Below are positions 8,435 to 17,459 of a DNA stretch of 42,721 nt, piece by piece. The notes beneath the pieces were generated by a model that was not told the DNA's origin, searched no databases, and worked only from the letters and a program-made list of their open reading frames with translations. The stretch's first letter is position 1. Each line of letters starts with the position of its first letter. The position numbers and the translations under genes are program-made. Origin of the DNA: Deltaproteobacteria bacterium (GTDB lineage: Bacteria > Myxococcota_A > UBA9160 > SMWR01); the NCBI GenBank assembly GCA_019313245.1, contig JAFDBP010000018.1, forward strand, positions 1 through 42,721, read 5' to 3'.

Positions 8435-9901
8435 ATGCCCCCCGCCTACCCGCATCCGCAGCCGCGGCGCATCGCGGCCGCGCACCCCAGCCCGGCCCTG
8501 CTCGCGCTGTTTGCGCTGCTCGCGCTCCCGAGGCTCGCGACGGCCTGGGGAAATACGATGGATCCCGTATTCGTCTTCTACCCGCGCAACTTCTGCCGCG
8601 GCGATCAGATTGCGCTCGAAGTCTGGGATCGCGACGAGCAACGCTGGGCGAAGCACCCGCGCCACCCCGTGATCCCCGTGGACAGCTGCCAGCTCGAAGA
8701 CGCCGGCGTGCTCTTGAACGAAATCCGTTGGCGCTGCCTCGAACGCGGCCAATCCGATTGGGACGAGGGCTGGAGCGTCGGCGTGCGCGTCTTCGAGAGC
8801 TCCGTGATGCAGCGCTGCGACGTCGCCCGCACCGGCAGCGGGTTCGGCGAAACCGAGATCCACGTCTCCACCCCCAAGCCCGGCGAGACCATCGCAGACG
8901 CGGACGGGAAGGTGGAGATCGAGGGCAGCGTCTGGATCGGCGGCCTCGCGGGCGCCGAGTACGACGTCGTGATCGCGATCGACACTTCGAACGCACAAAC
9001 CGACGGCGACGCCGCGGCCGCGGATTCGGCGCCCGGCGATCCGCTCTCCGCACAGGTGCGCGCCGCGCGCAGATTCGTCGATTCGATTCGAGACCGCCTC
9101 GGCGAGGTCCGCATCGGGATCGTCAGCTTCCCGGGCCCCGACGTGAGCCGCTCGGCGTCGACGGGCAAACCGGAAGAACTCTCCGCGAAGCGCGAGCTTC
9201 CGCTCACGGGCGATGCGGCTGCGATCGAGAGAGCGCTGAAGCGGGTGGCCGACCGAGGTCGCGCCGGCCCGATGAGCTTCAGCGACGGATTCGCGCTCGC
9301 CGTCGACGAACTCTACCGCCCGCCCAGTTGGCCCGGCGCCGCGCGCCCCGGAGCGCGACGTATCGTGATGCTTTCGGCCGATGGCCGCGGTGGATACCCG
9401 TTCGGGCAAGGCGCGCAAGCCGACCGCGATTTTCGCGAGCGCAACGTCGATCGCGCGCGAAGTGCCGCACTGCGCGGAGTCGCTCTGCACCTGTTCGCCC
9501 TGGGCGGCATCTCCGAACAGCCGCCGGCCTTCATCGACGAGATGCTCGCCAACACTGCGAGCAGCTTCACGCGGGTGCCGTCGCCCGATCTCGAGACCTT
9601 CTTCGCGGAACGGGTATCGATGCCCTATCTCGAGAAGATCTCGATCCACAATGCGGGAGTCGATCGGGAAATCGGCCGCTTGTCGTTTACGCCCGACGGT
9701 CGCTTCGCCGCCTCGGTGCCGCTCGCGCCGGGCGAGAATCACCTGACGGTCAGGGCGCGAATCAGCGACGGAGACGAGCGCGAGAGCCTACTCGTGGTCG
9801 AATTCGACGCGAGTGCCTACCAGGATCACCTGCTGGCCCTGGAAGCCGCTCGAATCCGCCGCGCGCGCAGCAAACACCTCGTACTCGAGGTGGAGGAGTG
9901 A
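8435..9901 (+). CDS. Secreted von Willebrand factor A-domain protein
   Basis: 488 residues. A signal peptide (hydrophobic LLALFALLALPRLATA, about 22-37) is followed by about 100 residues with several Cys (CRGD, SCQLED, RWRCLE, QRCD) that may form disulfides. A VWA domain runs from about residue 180 to 390: VVIAIDTSN carries a partial metal-site DxSxS (Asp, Ser then Asn), with the later strands VRIGIVSF and RIVMLSADG. A final ~80 residues resemble a bacterial Ig-like fold (FTPDGRF, PLAPGENHLTV). VWA proteins usually bind other proteins through a metal ion. The degenerate metal-site motif weakens a metal-dependent claim. It stands alone, with a -10 box directly before the start. Confidence 0.8.
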   Translation: MPPAYPHPQPRRIAAAHPSPALLALFALLALPRLATAWGNTMDPVFVFYPRNFCRGDQIALEVWDRDEQRWAKHPRHPVIPVDSCQLEDAGVLLNEIRWRCLERGQSDWDEGWSVGVRVFESSVMQRCDVARTGSGFGETEIHVSTPKPGETIADADGKVEIEGSVWIGGLAGAEYDVVIAIDTSNAQTDGDAAAADSAPGDPLSAQVRAARRFVDSIRDRLGEVRIGIVSFPGPDVSRSASTGKPEELSAKRELPLTGDAAAIERALKRVADRGRAGPMSFSDGFALAVDELYRPPSWPGAARPGARRIVMLSADGRGGYPFGQGAQADRDFRERNVDRARSAALRGVALHLFALGGISEQPPAFIDEMLANTASSFTRVPSPDLETFFAERVSMPYLEKISIHNAGVDREIGRLSFTPDGRFAASVPLAPGENHLTVRARISDGDERESLLVVEFDASAYQDHLLALEAARIRRARSKHLVLEVEE

Positions 9902-10195
9902 GGCCAAAAGTCCCTTACGCGCAGCCAGCACCGAGGCAGATTTCCATCCGAAATGCGAAGTCGAGTTCCCGAGCGGGCGCCGGCAGTCCGCATCCCAGCG
10001 CGATCGTTTGGCGCGGCAATCGAACTGCGTCAGCGCGCAGGTGCCTAATGTCAGCTGCATGCGATTCGGAGCGAAAGCCGCGCATTTGGACCCAATCTCT
10101 TGGCGCCGTTTTTGTCTCAGCTTGCTAGGCTCTGCTCCCAAAAGGAATCACCGTTCATTCATCACACCCTTGGAATTTTCCACAGAGAAGCGGTC
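9902..10195. other. Intergenic region before the fusion gene
   Basis: 294 bases with no convincing gene. A possible sigma70-type promoter is noted separately at 10100-10128. The stretch just before the start is more A/T-rich than its surroundings, consistent with a promoter and leader. No hairpin or known riboswitch motif was recognised. Confidence 0.5.
10100..10128 (+). promoter_or_regulatory. Candidate sigma70-like promoter of the fusion gene
   Basis: TTGGCG at 10100-10105, a 17-bp spacer, then TGCTAG at 10123-10128, about 67 bases before the ATG at 10196. The -35 matches consensus at four of six positions; the -10 is weak. No other gene lies between. Treat as a candidate only. Confidence 0.3.
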
Positions 10196-13100
10196 ATGAT
10201 TGGCGCCGATTATTTCACCCGCATTGCGCGAAACCCCACCCGAACCAGACGAACTGCGACAACCGAAGAACGCGCCTACCTGCAGGATGGCTGGGTGCTG
10301 GCGAATCACATCCTGGTTTCGTTTCACGCGGCATTCATTTCATCGGTTCTCGTGCTGCCGTCACTGGATGTTTCAAAGGGCGAGGTGTTGCAGTTCATCT
10401 TCGTCAGCCCGGAGACCGTGCTATCCGCGATCTTCGTCTACATCACGTTTCATGTCGGCGTCGCAATCCACGAAATCGGACACTTCCTGACCGCGGCACG
10501 ACTCAACGCATTGAATGACTCGATCGCCGAGGAAGTCAAGGTTAACTTGCAACTCCGAGGAGTGTCACGCTGGCTCTATTTCGCAAAGTTGTTTGCGCTG
10601 GCGCCGTGGGGGCGTGCAACGGGAATCAAGCGACAGGGACTGAACTACTACCCCGACGCGCCGTTCAATCTGGCGGTCGCCGCCGCCGGGCCCCGGGCCA
10701 GCCGCAACCTCGCGCTCATCATGCTGCCCCCGTCCGCCCTGTTGCTCGGCCTCGGCCTGTGGCTGTCCGCGATTCCCGCCATCTACGTCGGCCGGCTCCT
10801 GCTGGGGATCGGCATCGTCGCGGCGCTCGACTTCCGGATCGCAGATCGCGGCAAATACCGCGAGTTCCAACAACGCGAACGCAAGGCGCGCGAAACGGCC
10901 GAAGCGCTGCCGCCGGTCACGGGCTGGTTCGCACAGGCCGCGAAGGCCAAGCAGCAGCTCGTCGATTCGCACATGCAGGAAGTACTGCACCCCAACCTCG
11001 GTCCGGTCACGGCACCCTGGCAGTTCCGCAACTGCGGGATGGGCGGGCGCCATACCATCAAGGAGTACCCCGAATCGAATATCAGCATGCAGGAAGCGAT
11101 GTTCATGATCCGGGGCGCGCAGAACTATCTCGACGCCCAGGAGATGACGGTCGCGCTGCAGTCCCGCCTCAAGGAGATCATCGAAAACGCGGAGGGGTGC
11201 CGCGTGATGGGAATCGGGCTCGAAGGCGGCCTCGCACCCTACATCGACCGCGGCGAATATCGGCTGCCCGAAGTCCGGCTCTGGGCGATGATGAAGCAGG
11301 CGATCGAAGAGTGCGGCTATCGGCCCGGCGAAGACGTGGCGATCGCTCTCGACCCCGCGATGAGTGAACTCGAAATCGCCTACCGAGAGGAATTTGGCGT
11401 ACCCGACAGCGTCGGCACGTATCTGTTCTGGCGCGACGAAAGCAAGACGGTGCTCGATCGCGATGGCGTGCTCGAACTCTACGACCACGCTCTGCGCGAA
11501 CTCGACATCCCGCTGCTCTCGATCGAGGACGGCTTCTCGGAAGACGATCACGAGGGCTGGAAGCTGCTCCACGCAGCCCAGGGCGAGCGGCTGCTGATCA
11601 TCGGCGACGACCTCATCACCACCAACGACGCCACGATCGAAGACGCCGCCGACCGCGGCCTGGTCAATTCGGCGCTGATCAAGGCCAACCAGATCGGCAC
11701 GCTGCACGAGACGGTACTGGCGATGCTGGTCGCACTCAGCAAGGGACTGTCGCTGGTGATCTCGCACCGCTCGAAGAGTCCCAACGACGACATGGAGGCA
11801 CATATCGCGCTGTCGACGAACGCGCTCGGCCTCAAGGCGGGCGGCGGTGCGAATACCGAGCGACTGGTGAAGTACCACTCCGTCGCAACCCAGATGGCGA
11901 TGATCGACCGCGGGATGGCCGCCACCGGGGCCGTCGACGGCAGCGCACTGGTCGTCGATCTCTCCGCCAACGAGGAACCGACCAATGCCGGCATTCCGAC
12001 GGTGGGCGTCGAGGCAGATATCAGCGTGCCGATGGGATCCGTTCGGCTGAGTTTCCGCGGCGCCACTCCGCTGGGAACGTCTGCCGGAACTGGCGAAGCC
12101 GTCCACCTGATCGACGGCGTGTTCGAAGGTGCCGAACACGCGGAAACCGTCGCTGCGCACGGCGCAATTCTCGACGAAACCGAGCCCGGTGTGTACGCGT
12201 TTCGCAAGGGCGTGACGTTTGCGCAGGTAGAAAAGCTCGGTGACGACGATCTCTCCGCTCTGTTCCTGCGGTCGCGGCGCTACCAGGGCAAGGGTTGCAT
12301 GAACGCGGTCGACAACGTGCGCGAGGTCATCGCGCCCTACTTCCGCGGCCGCGACCTCGCGAGTTCTTCGTTTCTCGACATCGACCGCGCTCTGCTGCAG
12401 CTCGAACGGCGGACTGCGGAACGCCGCGGCAAACTCGCACCGGACGCTTCGGCCGAAGAAGCCGTCAAGGTGATGCAGCGCAAACAGAACCTCGGCATGA
12501 ATGCCGTGCTGTCGGCTTCGCTCGCAATGGCCCGCGCCATCGCGAACGTACGCGGCAAGCAGTTCTGGGAACTGATGCGCGAAGAGATGCTCGTCATCAT
12601 CGAGCGGCTCGCGAACGAGCACGGCATTTCGGTCGACGGTATCCGCTGGGAAGATTACGTAGCGGCCCTGCGCGAGGTCGCCGGGATCCTGGAGGGTGAG
12701 GGCACCCCGATCCACGCCGAGCTTCGGCGACTCACGGGTGTCTACGACGATCCGCAGCTCGCCGCTCCGTCCTCGCTGCCGTTGCGGCGGCCTCCCCGCT
12801 CCGGAGAGGTCGCGATCTCCGCCGCCGCGGAGCGCGTACAGCCGACCGGCGCGTCCGGAATCGCCGCCGCAGACACTGCAGGGCTCTCGCCCTCGCCGAG
12901 CGCGGGAACGGTGCTCAGCGAAGCGCAACACAAGGCAATCCTCGAGGTGAGCGCGGCGTTCTACAAGAACTACGCGACGGATGCAGACCCCGACCAGCGC
13001 CGCATCGCCTTGCGCCAGTATCTGCGGGTGCGAACCGAGACGATGAAAACGGTGCGGCCGTTCGAAATCGTCAACGACAAGATCATCCGCACCGAGGACC

Positions 13101-16100
13101 GGGTGCTGGTCCCGTACCTGGCCGGAGACGACTTCCTGGTGCACGACGTGCGCGGGGGCGAAGTCACCGCGAACTCCAGACGGCTGCAGCCCGGGACGAT
13201 CGTCACCGACGAGCTCCTGGCAGAGATGACCGGCGTGCGCGGCGACGTGATCGACCTCGACGGTGAAATCTACGGCTACGCGCCGGACGAGATGCCCGAG
13301 ATTCGGATCTCGCGGGTCCGCGACATGACGGCACTGCTCAAGAAGCTCGGAGCGTCCGCCAACTACTACGGCGCGGCCATCTATCTCCGCGGTATCGTGA
13401 TGCGACTGTGCGAACACTCCTTCCGCGGTTTTCTCGATGCCAAGAATCTGCGCTCAGAGGTGCACCAGCTGAATCAGGAAATCGTCGAAGTGCTGAAGTG
13501 CCCGTTCGCGGATCGCCTCCGCCTGGGGATGCGCGTACTCGTGCGCAAGGCCTCCGGCTTGTTGCTGCGACCGAGTCTGATCGATCAGGTCTGGGTCGAT
13601 TCGATCGACCTATCGGAGGTTCACATCCGGGGCAGCCGGATCGCCAACGAACTGCGCCGAAGCAGCCATCACGCACTCGGCAAATCGACGCTCGAACTCG
13701 CAACCGCCTATCACGAGTATTTCGAAAACGGCAACGCCGAAGGCCTGGCGGCTCTCGGCTTCGGTGAATTGTCCGACACCGACGAGGCAGCGCGGCAGGA
13801 AACCGAGCCGCGCGCGCTGCTCGAGCGGATCGTGCACAACCTCGAAAAACTCCTCGGCAGCGCGCAGATTGCGACTCGCATCCGCGAATGGCAGGACGTC
13901 TACGCCGAGGCCCTGCTCCGCTGCGATTTTGGCGAGAGCCTCGAAGGGGAGTTGGGAACCACCGTCGAAGGCGGCATTCGAGCGCGCAACCGCTGGGTCT
14001 TCGGCCATCACCTCCGCATCCTCGGCAAGAAGGTCGAAGAAGTGTCCGCGCTGCTGGATGGCGCGGACTACGGATCGGAGCTGAGCGCGCTCGAGCAACT
14101 CGATCCCGCGGATCCCGATTTCGATGCTCCGGGCGTCGAAGCATCGGTGCGGGACATCGTGGCGCGACTCACGGGCACTCTGCGCGAACGCTGCCAGACT
14201 GCGCTCTTTTCGTCGCTCTACGAAGCGCTCGCGGCATTCGAGAGCGATGACTTCCTCTCGACCGTGCGCCTGCTGGCGCGAGTGCGCGACGATATCGAGT
14301 TACTGGCGGATTCCGGCGGTTTTCCCGAACAGCGCTATCTGCTGATTCAACTCGACTGCTTGCTCGAAGAGATGGGCTATCTCGCGACTCGCCACATTGC
14401 GAGCAGTTACCAGAAAGACGGCGTACGGCTCGACGAATGTTTCGAGATCATCTCCATATCGGCGCGAAATCTCGCTCACGGCGGATTGTACTCGGAAGAG
14501 CTCTGCGAACTGGCGAAGATGCTCGCTCCCCCCGGCCGTAACGATGTCGAACTTCTGAACGTCATCGAAGCATTGCAAGATTGCTACCACCGCGTGTTGC
14601 AGCGTACCTCCCTGTCGTACGAAGCCCTCGATGAGCTGCTGGGGCTCTCCAAAGACGAGCTGCGGAGTGTGATCGCCAACCTGCAGCGCTACATGCACGA
14701 TCTGCACAGCATCGCAAATCTCACCGACCTGGCGAAGACAAACCTGCGCGCTCGCACCCAGGATGCACCGCAGATCGCAGACGAAGTGATCGAACTGCCG
14801 GAGTCGTTCGACGTTCTCCACCTCGCACATCTCGACGAAATCGCAGCGCGCCTCGCGAATCCGAACGTTTCCCTGCGCGAAACCTTCGGAAACAAGGGCG
14901 GCAGCCTGATCCGCATCAGCCACGCCGGGATACCGACCCGTCAGGGCTTCGTCCTGCCGACGGATCTCGCCCGTTCGCGGGTCCACGAGCGCGACCCGGA
15001 GCGTTTTGCAAACGAAATCGCCACACACCTCGCGGTTCTCGAACAGGACATCGCCCGGCGCGACGGACAAAGGGTGCAATTCGGCAATCCGCAGCATCCG
15101 CTGCTGCTCGCGGTGCGCGGGGGCTCGGTGTTTTCGATGCCCGGAATCCTATCGACGATTGTGTTCGTCGGGATCAACGACGAGATCGCCGCGGCGCTGG
15201 CAGCCGAAGACCCGTGGTACGCCTACGACACCTACCGCCGCTTCCTGACTTCGTGGGGGGCCTCGGTGATGGGTGTGGATCTCGAGCGCTTCCACCTCGT
15301 CGAAGAGGCGAAGGAAACCCACGGGATCCGCTACAAGAACGATCTGCCCTGGGAGGCGATGCGAGACATCGCACATAACTGCAAGAAGATCCTGCGCGAG
15401 CACGGCGACTCCGACCTGCTGGATGCGTCACTCGAGAACCCCGAGCGCCAGCTCACCGCAGCGGTAACTGCCGTCATCGAATCCTGGAACACCAAACGAG
15501 CCGAGCGCTACCGCGAAATCAAGGGCATTTCAGACACCTGGAACACGGCAGTGGTCATCCAGCAGATGTCGTCCGGCAATCGGCGCAGCGCCGAAGTGCA
15601 CGAGGGTATGGACGAGACACGTTGCTCACTCACCGGCGTGATTCCGAAGACGATGGTGACGCGACTCGGCTTGCGGCGGTTGACCGGGGACATCAAATTC
15701 TCGGCCGCGGGAGACGATCTCGTAGGCGGCTTGACCGCGGCGGACTCATTCGAGCCGATTGCCAGACTGCGCAGCCTGATGCCGATGCTCGAGCGCCGCA
15801 TCGATCACGCGGGAACGCGAATCCGGATGGCGAGGGGCACCGACGTCGAGATCGAATTTACCGTCGAGCGCGGTGTCCTCAGCATCTTGCAGGCGCGAAC
15901 AGCGGTAACCACGCTGAAGGAAGAGGTGCGATCGTTCGACCAGCCGGGAGAAGCGACCGCCACGGGAATTGGCATCCGCGGAGGCGCGTTCCGCGGCCGA
16001 GTCGCGTTCAACGATGCAGATCTCGCCCAGCTCGCGACCCTGGAGGATTCCGACTCCGACGGTGTACTCCTGCTGCTCGAGAACCCGACTCCGAATGAAA

Positions 16101-16366
16101 TCCCGTTGATCCTGTCTGCAGGTGGCTTGCTGGCCGCGCGCGGCGGCTCGACTTCACACGCCGCGGTGGCCGTGCACGGGATCGAAGATCGACCGTTCAG
16201 CGCGGTGCTTGGCGCAACTGCGCTGCGTGTCGACACCGAGAACCAGCATGCGACATTCGTCGACTCCGATGGTCGCGAGGCGGCGCGGGTCACGAGCGGC
16301 GACGTGGTGTCGATCGACGGCCACACCGGCGAGATCTGGATCGGGACGCGGGCGATTCAGGTTTAG
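10196..16366 (+). CDS. Giant fusion: M50-like membrane domain, domain-swapped enolase, PPDK ATP-binding and phosphohistidine domains
   Basis: 2056 residues. Residues 1-225: membrane region with HEIGH at 92-96, an AAGP motif near 165 and LD at 211-212, as in site-2 (M50) metalloproteases. Residues ~266-575: enolase catalytic barrel with His286, Glu290, Glu343, metal ligands Asp386, Glu444 and Asp471, Lys496, HRS 524-526 and Lys547. Residues ~590-800: enolase N-terminal domain, placed after the barrel, with the loop Ser (PLGTSAGTGEA, Ser629). A Pro/Ala linker (~858-905) precedes a beta-rich part (~950-1040) and a helical part to ~1550, both unassigned. Residues ~1555-1910: pyruvate phosphate dikinase nucleotide domain with Lys1567, Arg1641, Glu1887 and Gln1899. 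Residues ~1920-2056: phosphohistidine domain, GGSTSHAA with His1988; the PEP/pyruvate barrel is absent. The ATG at 10196 follows GAGAAG. Likely reactions: 2-phosphoglycerate to PEP, and ATP-dependent histidine phosphorylation. The combined role is unknown. Confidence 0.9.
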   Translation: MIGADYFTRIARNPTRTRRTATTEERAYLQDGWVLANHILVSFHAAFISSVLVLPSLDVSKGEVLQFIFVSPETVLSAIFVYITFHVGVAIHEIGHFLTAARLNALNDSIAEEVKVNLQLRGVSRWLYFAKLFALAPWGRATGIKRQGLNYYPDAPFNLAVAAAGPRASRNLALIMLPPSALLLGLGLWLSAIPAIYVGRLLLGIGIVAALDFRIADRGKYREFQQRERKARETAEALPPVTGWFAQAAKAKQQLVDSHMQEVLHPNLGPVTAPWQFRNCGMGGRHTIKEYPESNISMQEAMFMIRGAQNYLDAQEMTVALQSRLKEIIENAEGCRVMGIGLEGGLAPYIDRGEYRLPEVRLWAMMKQAIEECGYRPGEDVAIALDPAMSELEIAYREEFGVPDSVGTYLFWRDESKTVLDRDGVLELYDHALRELDIPLLSIEDGFSEDDHEGWKLLHAAQGERLLIIGDDLITTNDATIEDAADRGLVNSALIKANQIGTLHETVLAMLVALSKGLSLVISHRSKSPNDDMEAHIALSTNALGLKAGGGANTERLVKYHSVATQMAMIDRGMAATGAVDGSALVVDLSANEEPTNAGIPTVGVEADISVPMGSVRLSFRGATPLGTSAGTGEAVHLIDGVFEGAEHAETVAAHGAILDETEPGVYAFRKGVTFAQVEKLGDDDLSALFLRSRRYQGKGCMNAVDNVREVIAPYFRGRDLASSSFLDIDRALLQLERRTAERRGKLAPDASAEEAVKVMQRKQNLGMNAVLSASLAMARAIANVRGKQFWELMREEMLVIIERLANEHGISVDGIRWEDYVAALREVAGILEGEGTPIHAELRRLTGVYDDPQLAAPSSLPLRRPPRSGEVAISAAAERVQPTGASGIAAADTAGLSPSPSAGTVLSEAQHKAILEVSAAFYKNYATDADPDQRRIALRQYLRVRTETMKTVRPFEIVNDKIIRTEDRVLVPYLAGDDFLVHDVRGGEVTANSRRLQPGTIVTDELLAEMTGVRGDVIDLDGEIYGYAPDEMPEIRISRVRDMTALLKKLGASANYYGAAIYLRGIVMRLCEHSFRGFLDAKNLRSEVHQLNQEIVEVLKCPFADRLRLGMRVLVRKASGLLLRPSLIDQVWVDSIDLSEVHIRGSRIANELRRSSHHALGKSTLELATAYHEYFENGNAEGLAALGFGELSDTDEAARQETEPRALLERIVHNLEKLLGSAQIATRIREWQDVYAEALLRCDFGESLEGELGTTVEGGIRARNRWVFGHHLRILGKKVEEVSALLDGADYGSELSALEQLDPADPDFDAPGVEASVRDIVARLTGTLRERCQTALFSSLYEALAAFESDDFLSTVRLLARVRDDIELLADSGGFPEQRYLLIQLDCLLEEMGYLATRHIASSYQKDGVRLDECFEIISISARNLAHGGLYSEELCELAKMLAPPGRNDVELLNVIEALQDCYHRVLQRTSLSYEALDELLGLSKDELRSVIANLQRYMHDLHSIANLTDLAKTNLRARTQDAPQIADEVIELPESFDVLHLAHLDEIAARLANPNVSLRETFGNKGGSLIRISHAGIPTRQGFVLPTDLARSRVHERDPERFANEIATHLAVLEQDIARRDGQRVQFGNPQHPLLLAVRGGSVFSMPGILSTIVFVGINDEIAAALAAEDPWYAYDTYRRFLTSWGASVMGVDLERFHLVEEAKETHGIRYKNDLPWEAMRDIAHNCKKILREHGDSDLLDASLENPERQLTAAVTAVIESWNTKRAERYREIKGISDTWNTAVVIQQMSSGNRRSAEVHEGMDETRCSLTGVIPKTMVTRLGLRRLTGDIKFSAAGDDLVGGLTAADSFEPIARLRSLMPMLERRIDHAGTRIRMARGTDVEIEFTVERGVLSILQARTAVTTLKEEVRSFDQPGEATATGIGIRGGAFRGRVAFNDADLAQLATLEDSDSDGVLLLLENPTPNEIPLILSAGGLLAARGGSTSHAAVAVHGIEDRPFSAVLGATALRVDTENQHATFVDSDGREAARVTSGDVVSIDGHTGEIWIGTRAIQV

Positions 16367-16428
16367 CGATGAGCCAGCTGGCGCTTCAGTGAGAAGCGAC
16401 CCTGCCCTTCTCTACCGAACCGGACACC

Positions 16429-17289
16429 TCATTGGGTCTGGAGGTGCTTGAACTTCCGCTCCAGCGGCGATACGTGCTCCGCGTACTCGCCTTTCATCAA
16501 CGCCTCTTCCCATCCGCCATAAATCGGATTGGGCAACATGTACCAGCCCTCGCCCCACCGACGGTGATGAGAAAGCGCGATCTCGACTCGAGCTCCCTCG
16601 TCGCTGTCCTCCGGCACGTGCACAAAATCGCGCAGGTCGTCCCCGATGATCTGCAGCACGCGGAAGCGCTCTGCAACCCAGGCCCGGCGCGCTGACTTGT
16701 CGACTCCCCAACCGGGCTTCTCCTCTCGCAGCAGCACCACGTCGATGTCCGTCCGGAGCGGGCAGCCGACTGCTTCGAGGTTTTCGCGGGTCGGCTCCTC
16801 CAGGTCGGCCAGCCGGTTGGAGATGAAGAAGACCGTGATTCCCATGGCCTGGGCGTAACGCAGGTAGTCGACGGCACCCGGTACCGCTGGAGCCGCCACT
16901 TCGCGGACCCACGCGCGCCAGAACTCCGCCACGAAGCCCTTTCGCGCAATGATCGAACGCGCGGCGTGACCGGCGTTGTTGAGTATCGTCTCGTCGATAT
17001 CGACGATGATCGCGGGCGGCAGTTCGCGGTCTTGATCGTTCCGTTCGAGGACCACATTCCAATCGGGATCTTCCAGTGCCGCCGCGAGGCCCTGGATGGC
17101 CATCGAATAGACCTGCTCGGTCGAGATCGCATACTCGGCACTCGTCTGTACCCAGAGCGTGCTGTGCAGACGCTCGTCGTGATGGAGAGCCGCGCACCCC
17201 CCCGCGACCCACAACATCGCCAACGCCATCACGGCGCCCGCAGAGCGGCAAGTTCTCGAATTCGAATCAAACTCGATCGGATTTCGCAC
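16429..17289 (-). CDS. HAD-superfamily acid phosphatase lipoprotein (class B/e(P4)-like)
   Basis: 286 residues. A lipoprotein signal ends VAGGC (Cys32). The HAD core is clear: DIDET (motif I, both catalytic Asp) near residue 97, FFISNR (motif II) near 154, a Lys-bearing segment and GDDLRDF (motif IV). This is the plan of the outer-membrane e(P4) and class B acid phosphatases that remove phosphate from nucleotides such as NMN or 5'-nucleotides so the nucleoside can be taken up. The GTG start is supported by GGGAGGT about nine bases upstream. It converges on the fusion gene and is divergent from the permease gene. Substrate not determinable from sequence. Confidence 0.88.
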   Translation of the reverse strand: MRNPIEFDSNSRTCRSAGAVMALAMLWVAGGCAALHHDERLHSTLWVQTSAEYAISTEQVYSMAIQGLAAALEDPDWNVVLERNDQDRELPPAIIVDIDETILNNAGHAARSIIARKGFVAEFWRAWVREVAAPAVPGAVDYLRYAQAMGITVFFISNRLADLEEPTRENLEAVGCPLRTDIDVVLLREEKPGWGVDKSARRAWVAERFRVLQIIGDDLRDFVHVPEDSDEGARVEIALSHHRRWGEGWYMLPNPIYGGWEEALMKGEYAEHVSPLERKFKHLQTQ

Positions 17290-17459
17290 GGACGCCCACC
17301 TCCCCCGGCCCGGTTTCCGAGCGATAGGCTAGCGACAGAAGCCGCTTTCGCATCGGCCAGATCCCCCGCTTCAGGTGAGAATATCCCCGCCAGTCCTGGA
17401 TCCAGGCTCGGATTTCGGTGCACCCGGGTAGCTTCCCGCCCCGTGATAGGATTGGGGCC

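Noticed and set aside
10565-13417. A 950-codon minus-strand open frame opposite the fusion gene
   Set aside because: Its composition (runs of Arg, Asp, His and Val) mirrors codon positions of the sense gene, and the sense strand has clear conserved motifs. GC-rich third positions keep antisense frames open.
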